A stretch of DNA of 11,711 nucleotides. Origin: Syntrophaceae bacterium PtaB.Bin038. Lineage in GTDB: Bacteria > Desulfobacterota > Syntrophia > Syntrophales > UBA2192. Shown here one piece after another: positions 1-7,340 of the stretch. Below the pieces are notes generated by a model that had not been told where the DNA came from, ran no database searches, and saw only the letters and a list, made by a program, of their open reading frames with translations. Each line of letters starts with the position of its first letter. Positions within the stretch are counted from its first letter, which is position 1. Position numbers and translations under genes: made by a program. Location: NCBI GenBank assembly GCA_002067855.1, contig MVQS01000412.1, positions 1-11,711 on the forward strand, read 5' to 3'.

Positions 1-244
1 GAGTCGACCCCGGGGAGAAGGCCCCTTCGTCCCCGGGGTCCGGAAGGAAGACTCTTTCACAGAGGAAAGAGGGGGATTCATTGAACAGGGCATAGAGCGC
101 CTGGAAGCCCAGGTTCGACATGCCCGTCCGGTAGTGGTTGGGGTAGGCCAGCGCGATGCGGATCCGGTCGCGCCAGGGCGCCTCCACCGTGCCTTCTTCG
201 CTCGACAGGAGGGAGGGTCTGCCCTGTCTGTGCCTCCCGGCCAT
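1..244 (-). CDS. Probable radical SAM protein, N-terminal fragment (runs off window)
   Basis: An open frame begins with ATG at 244, one base after the ftsZ stop codon, and stays open to the window edge, giving 81 codons. Residues 28-68 read IRIALAYPNHYRTGMSNLGF followed by QALYALFNESPSF and ERVFLP. This pattern (hydrophobic strand, P..Y..GMSNLG, then ERVF.P) resembles the N-terminal, B12-binding-like domain of a family of large radical SAM proteins of unknown function. The radical SAM CxxxCxxC motif would lie beyond the window, so the assignment rests on this domain alone. A GAGGAGG sequence lies about 13 nt upstream, inside the ftsZ 3' end. A GTG at 187, codon 20, is an alternative start. 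The 1-nt gap implies translational coupling to ftsZ. The catalytic role is unknown; I infer an Fe-S enzyme co-expressed with division genes. Confidence 0.6.
   Translation of the reverse strand, partial: MAGRHRQGRPSLLSSEEGTVEAPWRDRIRIALAYPNHYRTGMSNLGFQALYALFNESPSFLCERVFLPDPGDEGAFSPGST
6..40. other. Perfect 11-bp inverted repeat inside the radical SAM coding region
   Basis: GACCCCGGGGA (6-16) and TCCCCGGGGTC (30-40) are exact inverted copies. The loop contains a further GAAGG/CCTTC pairing, so the stem can extend to 16 bp with one bulged G. The frame reads through it (about residues 69-80), so I treat it as coding sequence that happens to fold strongly. Confidence 0.5.
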
Positions 245-245
245 G

Positions 246-1415
<1,170 letters not shown>

Positions 1416-1422
1416 ACGTCTT

Positions 1423-1427
1423 CCTCC
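1423..1427 (-). promoter_or_regulatory. Ribosome binding site fixing the ftsZ start
   Basis: GGAGG lies 7 nt before the ATG at 1415, in the 14-nt gap after the ftsA stop. This decides against the longer frame that opens at 1484 inside ftsA. Confidence 0.8.
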
Positions 1428-1429
1428 CG

Positions 1430-2653
1430 TTAGAAGAATTCGGAAAACCATTTTTTCATCCGCTTGGCGGACCGCCCCCACCACCCGCCGCCCCGGCGGG
1501 GGCCGCGCCGCGCCACGCGCCGGCTGCCGTAGACCACGAGCCCCGCGGCCGTGGCGTGCTGCGGGCTGTTGATGATGTCCGTCAGCCCGCTGATTCCCAT
1601 GGGATACCCCTTGCGGACGGGCATCTGGAAGATCCGCTCGGCCAGCTCCGGGAGCCCCGGCAGCAGGGCGGTGCCGCCCGTGATCACGATCCCCGCCGTG
1701 AGCTGGTCCTCGTAGCCCGCCTTGACGAACTCCTTGTTGACGAGCGAGAAGATCTCCTCCATCCGCGGCTCGATGATCTCGCCCAGGATCTGCCGCGACA
1801 CCTTGCGCGCCTCCCGGCCGCCCACGCTGGGCACCTCGATCGTCTCGCTCTGGGGGATCATGAAGGTGTTGGCGCAGCCGAACTTGATCTTCATCTTCTC
1901 GGCCTCGGTGACGGGGGTGCGCAGGCCGATGGAGATGTCGTTCGTGAGGTAGTGGCCGCCGATGGGCAGGACGGCCGTGTGCTTGATGCTGCCCTCGCGG
2001 TAGACGGCGATGTCCGTCGTGCCGCCCCCGATGTCGACGAGGGCCACCCCGAGCTCCTTCTCGTCGGCCGAGAGCACCGCCTCGGCCGTGGCCAGCTGCT
2101 CCAGGACGATCTCGTCGATGTCGAGACCGACGCGGTTGACGCTCTTGATGATGTTCTGCGTCGAGGACGTGGCCCCCGTGACGATGTGGACCTTCGCCTC
2201 GAGTCTCACGCCGGCCATCCCCACGGGGTTCTTGACCCCCTCCTGCTCGTCGACGATGTAGTGCTGCGGCAGGACGTGCAGGATCTCGCGGTCCAGCGGG
2301 ATGCTGATGGCCCTCGCGGCGTCGATCGCGCGCCGCACGTCCATCTCCTCGACCTCGCGGCCCTGGACGGCGACGATGCCGTGGCTGTTGAGGCTCTTGA
2401 TGTGGCTGCCGGAGACCCCGGTGAACACGCTGCTGATCTCGACGCCGGACATGAACTCGGCCTCCTCGACGGCCTTCTTGATCGACTCGACGGTGCTGTC
2501 GATGTTGACGACGACCCCCTTGCGCAGCCCCTCCGTGGGGTGGGAGCCCATCCCGATGATGTCGATGCCGGTGTTGGTCCGCTCGGCCACGACGGCGGTC
2601 ACCTTCGTCGTCCCGATGTCGAGACCCGTCACGATGTTGATCTTCTTCGCCAT
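1430..2653 (-). CDS. ftsA: Cell division protein FtsA
   Basis: This actin-like ATPase anchors FtsZ filaments to the inner membrane and helps activate septal synthesis. The product is 407 aa, close to the usual length. Actin-fold motifs appear in order: phosphate-1 GLDIGTTKV (10-18), phosphate-2 VDIGGGTTDIAVY (206-218) and the adenosine loop GIVITGGTALLPG (321-333). The FtsA-specific 1C subdomain falls between about 84 and 165. The C-terminus has an Arg/Gly-rich linker (378-393) followed by an amphipathic helix, RSAKRMKKWFSEFF (394-407), which matches the known membrane-targeting tail. The ATG is preceded by AGGAG at a 7-nt spacing. It sits 118 nt after ftsQ and 14 nt before ftsZ; the ftsA-ftsZ pair is the most conserved unit of the cluster. 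Confidence 0.98.
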   Translation of the reverse strand: MAKKINIVTGLDIGTTKVTAVVAERTNTGIDIIGMGSHPTEGLRKGVVVNIDSTVESIKKAVEEAEFMSGVEISSVFTGVSGSHIKSLNSHGIVAVQGREVEEMDVRRAIDAARAISIPLDREILHVLPQHYIVDEQEGVKNPVGMAGVRLEAKVHIVTGATSSTQNIIKSVNRVGLDIDEIVLEQLATAEAVLSADEKELGVALVDIGGGTTDIAVYREGSIKHTAVLPIGGHYLTNDISIGLRTPVTEAEKMKIKFGCANTFMIPQSETIEVPSVGGREARKVSRQILGEIIEPRMEEIFSLVNKEFVKAGYEDQLTAGIVITGGTALLPGLPELAERIFQMPVRKGYPMGISGLTDIINSPQHATAAGLVVYGSRRVARRGPRRGGGWWGRSAKRMKKWFSEFF

Positions 2654-2771
2654 TCCTTCACTCCTGTGAATGCCCTCAGCCTTCGCCTCCCAAGCGGACC
2701 GTGCCGCGTAATCCGCCCGCTGCGGCGTTCTCCAACGTTCTTACCCTCTCGCCGTCTCAAGCTCTTCTCCG

Positions 2772-3602
2772 TCAGGCCCGTACGCCCCCCGTCACCTTCA
2801 CCGGCACACGGAACTCCCGGTGCTGGACCGTCACCTTCGCGGGGTTGTTGAGGTCGATGATGAAGTACCCCGAGAGCTGCCGCCTCGCCAGGTCCGCCAG
2901 CACGGGCTTCAGGCGCCGGAGCTTCGTGTCGAAGTCCCCGAACCCCAGCTTGAGGCAGAGGCCCTCGGCGAAGAGCGACAGCCCGAAGAGGTCGTCGCCG
3001 TGGATCTCGGAGATGTGGCGGATCTCGGGGACCTCCGTGTACGAGGCCATGAAGTCGAGCAGCTCGAGGGACTTGAGGATCATCTCCCGGTTCTCGACGC
3101 CCTTGCGGTAGAATCCCGTGAGCACGGGCAGGTCCGTCTTCTCTCCGGCCGCGACCTTCTCGAAGGCCGTGCCGTCGCGCTCGATGAAGTACAGCCCGTC
3201 GCCCCGCTCCACGAGGGCCACGGGCTTTCGCTCGGTCACCTCGATGACGAGCCGGTCGGGGAAGTCGCGCCGGACGGAGACCTCCTTCACCCAGGGGTTG
3301 GCCTTGACCTTGCGGGCCACGGCGCCCAGGTTCGTCATGAGGATGTTCTGCGAGGGCTTGAGGCCGGTGAGCTCGACGACGTCGTCGCTCTGCAGCCGCT
3401 CGGTTCCCCGGACCAGCGCCTCCTTCATCTGGAAGTAGGGCGACACGATGACGAAGTTGTAGGCGAAGATCAGCAGCGAGGCGATCACGGCGACGCAGGA
3501 GATGAGCAGCACCGTCTTGCCGATCTCGACGAGGATCTTCCTCGAGCGCCGGCGCACCCGGTTGACTCTGGTTTCGACGGTGGAACGGACCGATCGTCTC
3601 AA
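2772..3602 (-). CDS. ftsQ: Cell division protein FtsQ (FtsQ/DivIB family)
   Basis: This is a bitopic inner-membrane divisome protein that in other bacteria recruits FtsB and FtsL and links early and late division proteins. The product is 276 aa. It has a very basic cytoplasmic N-terminus (residues 1-22, many Arg), a single membrane segment at about 29-53, a POTRA-like domain at about 57-126 (ending in DFPDRLVIEVTERKPVAL), and a periplasmic FtsQ domain ending in YFIIDLNNPAKVTV (246-259). The start is TTG at 3602: the murB stop lies one base upstream, GGAGG sits 6 nt before the TTG, and the first internal Met (residue 59) is past the membrane segment. Sequence conservation in this family is low, so the call rests on architecture plus position between murB and ftsA. 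Confidence 0.95.
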   Translation of the reverse strand: MRRSVRSTVETRVNRVRRRSRKILVEIGKTVLLISCVAVIASLLIFAYNFVIVSPYFQMKEALVRGTERLQSDDVVELTGLKPSQNILMTNLGAVARKVKANPWVKEVSVRRDFPDRLVIEVTERKPVALVERGDGLYFIERDGTAFEKVAAGEKTDLPVLTGFYRKGVENREMILKSLELLDFMASYTEVPEIRHISEIHGDDLFGLSLFAEGLCLKLGFGDFDTKLRRLKPVLADLARRQLSGYFIIDLNNPAKVTVQHREFRVPVKVTGGVRA

Positions 3603-3603
3603 T

Positions 3604-4527
3604 TCACTCCTCCCCGATGATCTTCACTTCGGGCTCGAGGTCGATGCCCGTTCTCTCGCGGACGCGGTCCCGCACGATCCCGATGAGCCCGATGATGTCC
3701 GCGGCCCTCGCGCTGCCGAGGTTCACGATGAAGTTGCCGTGCATCTCCGAGACCCGGGCCCCACCGAGGGTGAGCCCCTTGAGGCCCGCCTCGTCGATGA
3801 TCCGCCCCGCGGGCACGCCCTTCGGGTTCTTGAAGACGGAGCCGGCGCTGCGGTACTGCAGGGGGTGCTTGCCCGAGCGGGTTCTCAGGATCTCCCGGAT
3901 GCGGGCCTCGACGGCCCCGCGGTCGCCGCGGGCCAGGTCGAAGATCCCGCCGAGGACGCAGGCACCCTCGGGCAGGTCGAGGTTGCGGTACTCGAACCGC
4001 AGGGACGCACGGGGGAAGGTCCGGACGTTCCCCTCCCCGTTGAGCAGGTCCACGGATTCCAGGACGTCCTTCATCTCGCTGCCCCAGGCCCCCGCGTTCA
4101 TGCGGATCCCGCCGCCGACGCTGCCGGGGATGCCGGCGCAGAACTCGATGCCCGCGAGTCCCTCCCGCGCCGCCAGGGCCACGACCTCGGCCAGCGACGC
4201 GCCCGCCTCCGCCCGGATCGCGGCACGGCCCCCGCCCCGCTCCTCCACGCGGATCGAGCGCAGGGCCTTCGTGGAAACGATGACGCCGCGGAACCCGTCG
4301 TCGCGCACGAGGAGGTTCGTCCCGTTGCCCATGAAGAAGACGGCGATGCCCTCGGCGCGCAGAAAGGCGACGATCCGGCCCGCCTCGGCCGCGCTTTCCG
4401 GGAAGACGAGCGCGTCGGCCGGACCGCCCACGCCGATGGAGGTGTGGCGGTCCATGCACTCGTCGAAGAGCACCGTGCCCGTCGCCAGCTCGGTCAGCTT
4501 CCGTTTCCATCCCGTTGCCTGCTTCAT
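3604..4527 (-). CDS. murB: UDP-N-acetylenolpyruvoylglucosamine reductase MurB
   Basis: This FAD enzyme reduces UDP-GlcNAc-enolpyruvate to UDP-MurNAc with NADPH, the second committed step of murein synthesis in the cytoplasm. The product is 307 aa, the length of the shorter type II MurB class (as in Bacillus) rather than the longer E. coli type I. FAD-domain motifs are SIGVGGPAD (30-38), GNGTNLLVRDDGF (67-79) and GIPGSVGGGIRMNAGAWG (132-149). The C-terminal domain has RSAGSVFKNP (226-235), where S230 matches the catalytic serine, and LEPEV (297-301), which carries the catalytic glutamate region. AAGGA lies 5 nt before the ATG. The stop codon is one base before the ftsQ start, so the two are probably translationally coupled. 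A 178-nt repeat-containing gap separates it from murC. Confidence 0.98.
   Translation of the reverse strand: MKQATGWKRKLTELATGTVLFDECMDRHTSIGVGGPADALVFPESAAEAGRIVAFLRAEGIAVFFMGNGTNLLVRDDGFRGVIVSTKALRSIRVEERGGGRAAIRAEAGASLAEVVALAAREGLAGIEFCAGIPGSVGGGIRMNAGAWGSEMKDVLESVDLLNGEGNVRTFPRASLRFEYRNLDLPEGACVLGGIFDLARGDRGAVEARIREILRTRSGKHPLQYRSAGSVFKNPKGVPAGRIIDEAGLKGLTLGGARVSEMHGNFIVNLGSARAADIIGLIGIVRDRVRERTGIDLEPEVKIIGEE
3609..3613 (-). promoter_or_regulatory. Ribosome binding site deciding the TTG start of ftsQ
   Basis: GGAGG inside the last codons of murB lies 6 nt before the TTG at 3602. No ATG or GTG in frame gives a product that keeps the membrane segment with a comparable site. Confidence 0.75.
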
Positions 4528-4551
4528 GACCGTCCTTGCCGTCCTGGCAGC

Positions 4552-4628
4552 GAAGTGAGGAAGAGCGGAAGTGAGGAAGAGCGGATCAAAAACATTCTTT
4601 TCTCCATGTCCGCTCTTCTGCTCTTCCT
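4552..4628. repeat. Tandem repeat and hairpin element in the murC-murB gap
   Basis: Two exact tandem copies of the 16-mer GAAGTGAGGAAGAGCG occupy 4552-4567 and 4568-4583. Inverted partners follow: GAAGAGCGGA (4576-4585) pairs with TCCGCTCTTC (4609-4618), and AGGAAGAGC of the first copy (4558-4566) pairs with GCTCTTCCT (4620-4628). Together they can form one long nested hairpin with an AT-rich loop. The following bases (to about 4645) continue with CCTAAC/TCCTAAC-type short repeats. No coding potential is apparent. Confidence 0.75.
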
Positions 4629-4666
4629 AACCTCCTAACTTCCTTCTGTTGAGAAAGGGACGGCAG

Positions 4667-4678
4667 CCGCCGAAGCGG
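4667..4678 (-). other. Small TTCG-loop hairpin after murC
   Basis: On the transcribed strand CCGC-TTCG-GCGG forms a compact UUCG tetraloop hairpin 28 nt after the murC stop. A perfect palindrome GGGGCGCCCC (4689-4698) lies between. Downstream is CCCTTTCTC rather than a clean U tract, so termination is doubtful; RNA 3'-end stabilisation or a weak pause are alternatives. Confidence 0.35.
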
Positions 4679-4705
4679 GGGTGCGGAGGGGGCGCCCCGC
4701 CCGCC

Positions 4706-6118
4706 TCAGCGGTCTGCCTTCTCCTCCTTTGCCTTCTTCAGAAACTCCGATCCCACCTTCCAGACGTTGCCCGCGCCCTGGGTGATGATCACGTCGCCGG
4801 GCCGGGCGATCTCCAGGAGGTGGCTCACGATGCCGTCGGCCGACGGGATGTATCGCGCGCTGCGGTGCCCCACGGCCTCGATCCCCTTGAAGAGGTTGAA
4901 GGAGGAGACGCCCTCGATGGGGGCCTCGCTCGCGGGGTAGATGTCCATCAGGACGAGCTCGTCCGCGTCGGGGAAGCACGTGAGGAACTCCTTGTACAGG
5001 GCCCGCGTCCGCGTGTATCGGTGCGGCTGGAAGACGACGATCAGGCGCCCCTTCCAGAGCTGCCGGGCGGCCTTGAGCGTGGCCAGGATCTCCGTGGGGT
5101 GATGGCCGTAGTCGTCGACGACGGTGATGCCGTTGACCTCGCCCTTCACCTCGAGGCGGCGCTGGACCCCGCGGTAGGCGGCCAGCCCCGCGCGCACCGC
5201 GTCGAACCCCATGTCGAGTTCCCGGGCCACGGCGAAGGACGCCATGGAGTTGAGCACGTTGAACAGGCCCGGCACGTGCAGCGTGATCTCCCCCAGGCGC
5301 ACCCCCCTGTGGTAGAGCGTGTAGCGCGACTCGGGGCCCTCGAGGGAGATGTTCTTCGCCTGGTAGTCGGCCCCCGCCGTCAACCCGTAGGTGATCGTCC
5401 GCCGCTTGATCCGGGGGAAGATCTCCCGGACGTGCTCGTCGTCGATGCAGAGGATCGTCACCCCGTAGAAGGGCACGATGTTGGCGAAGCGGACGAAGGC
5501 CTCCTTGATGTCGTCGATGTCCCGGTAGTAGTCCAGGTGCTCGCGGTCGATGTTCGTGATGACGGCGATCGTGGGGGAGAGCTTCAGGAAGGAGCCGTCG
5601 CTCTCGTCGGCCTCGGCCACGATGACCTCCCCGTCGCCCAGGCGCGCGTTGCTGCCGATGGAGGAGAGCTTGCCGCCGATGACCATGGTGGGGTCGAGCC
5701 CGCCGTGGGCGAGGATCGTGGAGACCATGGAGGTCGTCGTCGTCTTGCCGTGCATGCCCGAGACGGCGACGGAGAACTTCATCTTGAGCAGCTCCGCCAG
5801 CATCTCCGCCCGGGGGATGACGGGGATGTTGCGCCGGTGGGCCTCCTGGACCTCGGGGTTGTCGGCCTTGACGGCGGTGGAGGTGACGACCACGTCGGCC
5901 GTCTCGAGGTTCGACTCCCGGTGGCCGTAGTGGATGCGGGCCCCCAGGGAGGAGAGCCGCTGCGTCGTGTCGGACTCCATCAGGTCGGAGCCGCTCACGG
6001 CGTAGCCCAGGTTGAGGAGCACCTCGGCGATCCCGCTCATGCCGATCCCGCCGATCCCCACGAAGTGGATCTGCCGGATCTTCCTCTTCATCAGGTCTCT
6101 TCTGATTCCGTTTTGCAT
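4706..6118 (-). CDS. murC: UDP-N-acetylmuramate--L-alanine ligase MurC
   Basis: This ATP-dependent Mur ligase adds L-Ala to UDP-MurNAc, the first peptide-stem step. The frame gives 470 aa. It shows the Rossmann motif HFVGIGGIGMSG (18-29), the ATP P-loop GMHGKTTTT (121-129), DESDGSF (171-177), the central-domain REHLDYY (192-198), DDYGHHPTE (335-343), FQPHRYTRT (363-371) and TQGAGNV (446-452). Two starts are possible. The ATG at 6118 has AAGGA 4 nt upstream. The ATG at 6091 (MKRKIRQIHFVGIGG, 461 aa) matches the N-terminus of homologues better but has only a weak GAAGAG. I list the outer one. Unlike its neighbours, murC is bordered on both sides by gaps of more than 120 nt that hold inverted repeats. 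Confidence 0.97.
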   Translation of the reverse strand: MQNGIRRDLMKRKIRQIHFVGIGGIGMSGIAEVLLNLGYAVSGSDLMESDTTQRLSSLGARIHYGHRESNLETADVVVTSTAVKADNPEVQEAHRRNIPVIPRAEMLAELLKMKFSVAVSGMHGKTTTTSMVSTILAHGGLDPTMVIGGKLSSIGSNARLGDGEVIVAEADESDGSFLKLSPTIAVITNIDREHLDYYRDIDDIKEAFVRFANIVPFYGVTILCIDDEHVREIFPRIKRRTITYGLTAGADYQAKNISLEGPESRYTLYHRGVRLGEITLHVPGLFNVLNSMASFAVARELDMGFDAVRAGLAAYRGVQRRLEVKGEVNGITVVDDYGHHPTEILATLKAARQLWKGRLIVVFQPHRYTRTRALYKEFLTCFPDADELVLMDIYPASEAPIEGVSSFNLFKGIEAVGHRSARYIPSADGIVSHLLEIARPGDVIITQGAGNVWKVGSEFLKKAKEEKADR

Positions 6119-6135
6119 GGCATCCTTTTCCGAAG

Positions 6136-6156
6136 CCCGAAGAACGGTTCTTCCGG
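6136..6156 (-). other. Hairpin just upstream of the murC ribosome site
   Basis: CCGGAAGAA (6156-6148) and TTCTTCGGG (6144-6136) pair at 8 of 9 positions around a CCG loop on the transcribed strand. It ends about 9 nt before the AAGGA that serves the ATG at 6118. No U tract follows. It could affect murC translation or be chance. Confidence 0.35.
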
Positions 6157-6173
6157 TACTTTTGACGGCGTAT

Positions 6174-6250
6174 GGCTTAGGGCTTAAGGCTTAGGGTGAA
6201 AGATAAAAGATCCCTTTTCTTGCCTTAAGCCATAAGCCTTTTGCCTTATG
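6174..6250. repeat. Inverted heptanucleotide repeat element in the murG-murC gap
   Basis: On the plus strand three heptamers, GGCTTAG, GGCTTAA and GGCTTAG, run from 6174 to 6194. After a spacer, four related heptamers in the opposite sense, CCTTAAG, CCATAAG, CCTTTTG and CCTTATG, run from 6223 to 6250. The arms 6174-6190 and 6222-6238 pair at 16 of 17 positions, giving a long hairpin with a 31-nt loop. The TAA stop of murG (6248-6246) lies in the last heptamer. No U tract follows the stem, so it is not a standard terminator. It is lower in GC than the surrounding genes. Confidence 0.8.
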
Positions 6251-7340
6251 CCCTGGATTTGGAGCGAAGCACCAAATCCAGACATTCGTCGACGATGTCC
6301 GCCGCCGCCCGGGCGTTGCCGAGCCCTGCCGCCCTGCGCCCCATCTCCTCGACGGCCGCCGGGTTCTGCGCGAGCCGCCGGATGACCCCCGAGAGTCTCT
6401 CCCCCGAGAGGTCCCTCTCGGGGATCATTTCGGCTGCGCCCCTGTTGACAAGGAGTTCGGCGTTTTTCGTCTGGTGGTCGTTCACGGCATGGGGGAAGGG
6501 GACGAACACCGCCGCCTTTCCGCTTGCCGTGATCTCGGCGATCGACGTGGCCCCCGCCCTGCAGACGAGCAGGTCGGCCTTCCCGTAGGCCGCGGCCATG
6601 TCCGTGATGAACGGCAGCACCTCCGCCTCCATCGAATGATCGCCGTACCCCTTCTTCACCGCTTCCAGATCGTCCTTCCCCGTCTGGTGGATGACCCGGA
6701 GCCTCTCCCTCATGTCCGCCAGGTGCGGCAGCGCCTCCAGGACGGCCAGGTTGATCCGGTGCGCGCCCTGGCTCCCCCCGAAGACGAGGACCGTGAACGG
6801 ATCGCCCGGCTTCCGGTTCCGACGCTGCGCCCCGGCGATGGCGGCCCGGATGGGGTTGCCCGTGACCCGGACCCGGTCGGCGCGGAACCACCGCGCCGTC
6901 TCGGGGAAGCTCACGAAGATGCGGTCCGCGAAGCGCCCGAGGATCCTGTTCGTCTCGCCCGGGATGGCGTTCTGCTCGGCGATCGCCGTGGGCAGGCCCA
7001 TGAAGTGGGCCGCCAGCACCGCGGGTCCCGAGGCGTAGCCCCCGACGCCGATCACGATGTCCGGGGCGAAGCGGCCGAGGATCCGCCTCGACTGCAGCAG
7101 GCTCCGCGGGATCTTCGCCAGGGCCGCGACGGACCGCGCGAGGCCCCGGCCCTTGACCCCCTCGACGTCGAGCACGGCCAGATCGAAGCCGATCCCGGGG
7201 AGCACCCGGGCCTCCAGCCCCCGGTTCGTCCCGATGAAAAGAACGGGGCTCCCGCCGTCTCGCCTGCGGAACTCCTCCGCGATGGCCACCCCGGGGAAGA
7301 GGTGCCCTCCCGTGCCCCCGCCTGCGATCGCGATCCTCAC
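6246..7340 (-). CDS. murG: Lipid II synthase MurG (UDP-GlcNAc transferase)
   Basis: This GT-B glycosyltransferase moves GlcNAc from UDP-GlcNAc onto lipid I, forming lipid II on the cytoplasmic face of the inner membrane. The product is 364 aa. G-loop motifs are GGTGGHLFPG (8-17), GVGGYASGP (98-106) and GGSQGA (188-193). The UDP-GlcNAc site shows RAGATSIAEI (261-270) and PFPHAVNDHQ (281-290). The start is GTG at 7340, giving the expected MRIAIAGGGTGG N-terminus. It overlaps the ftsW stop by 4 nt (GTGA), with GGAGG 4 nt upstream, a classic coupled arrangement. The TAA stop lies inside the heptanucleotide repeat element that fills the gap before murC. The same frame is open well into ftsW, but that extension has no homology. 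Confidence 0.98.
   Translation of the reverse strand: MRIAIAGGGTGGHLFPGVAIAEEFRRRDGGSPVLFIGTNRGLEARVLPGIGFDLAVLDVEGVKGRGLARSVAALAKIPRSLLQSRRILGRFAPDIVIGVGGYASGPAVLAAHFMGLPTAIAEQNAIPGETNRILGRFADRIFVSFPETARWFRADRVRVTGNPIRAAIAGAQRRNRKPGDPFTVLVFGGSQGAHRINLAVLEALPHLADMRERLRVIHQTGKDDLEAVKKGYGDHSMEAEVLPFITDMAAAYGKADLLVCRAGATSIAEITASGKAAVFVPFPHAVNDHQTKNAELLVNRGAAEMIPERDLSGERLSGVIRRLAQNPAAVEEMGRRAAGLGNARAAADIVDECLDLVLRSKSRA

Noticed and set aside
1416..1484. A longer ftsZ reading from 1484
   Set aside because: It would overlap the end of ftsA by 55 nt and add 23 residues foreign to FtsZ; the start at 1415 has a well-placed GGAGG.
2654..2771. A regulatory element or small gene in the ftsQ-ftsA gap
   Set aside because: Only short, competing 5-bp stems (for example GCGGA/TCCGC) and the ftsA ribosome site are visible; there is no convincing promoter, repeat or frame.
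3599..4510. A 303-codon minus-strand frame inside murB
   Set aside because: It is the +1 shadow of murB, Arg/Gly-rich and without motifs, whereas the overlapping frame has all MurB signatures.
4552..4645. A small CRISPR-like array from the tandem 16-mers
   Set aside because: There are only two copies with no spacers between them, and no cas genes.
6174..6250. The heptamer hairpin as an intrinsic terminator
   Set aside because: The stem is long, but no U tract follows it on the transcribed strand, and essential co-directional genes continue downstream.
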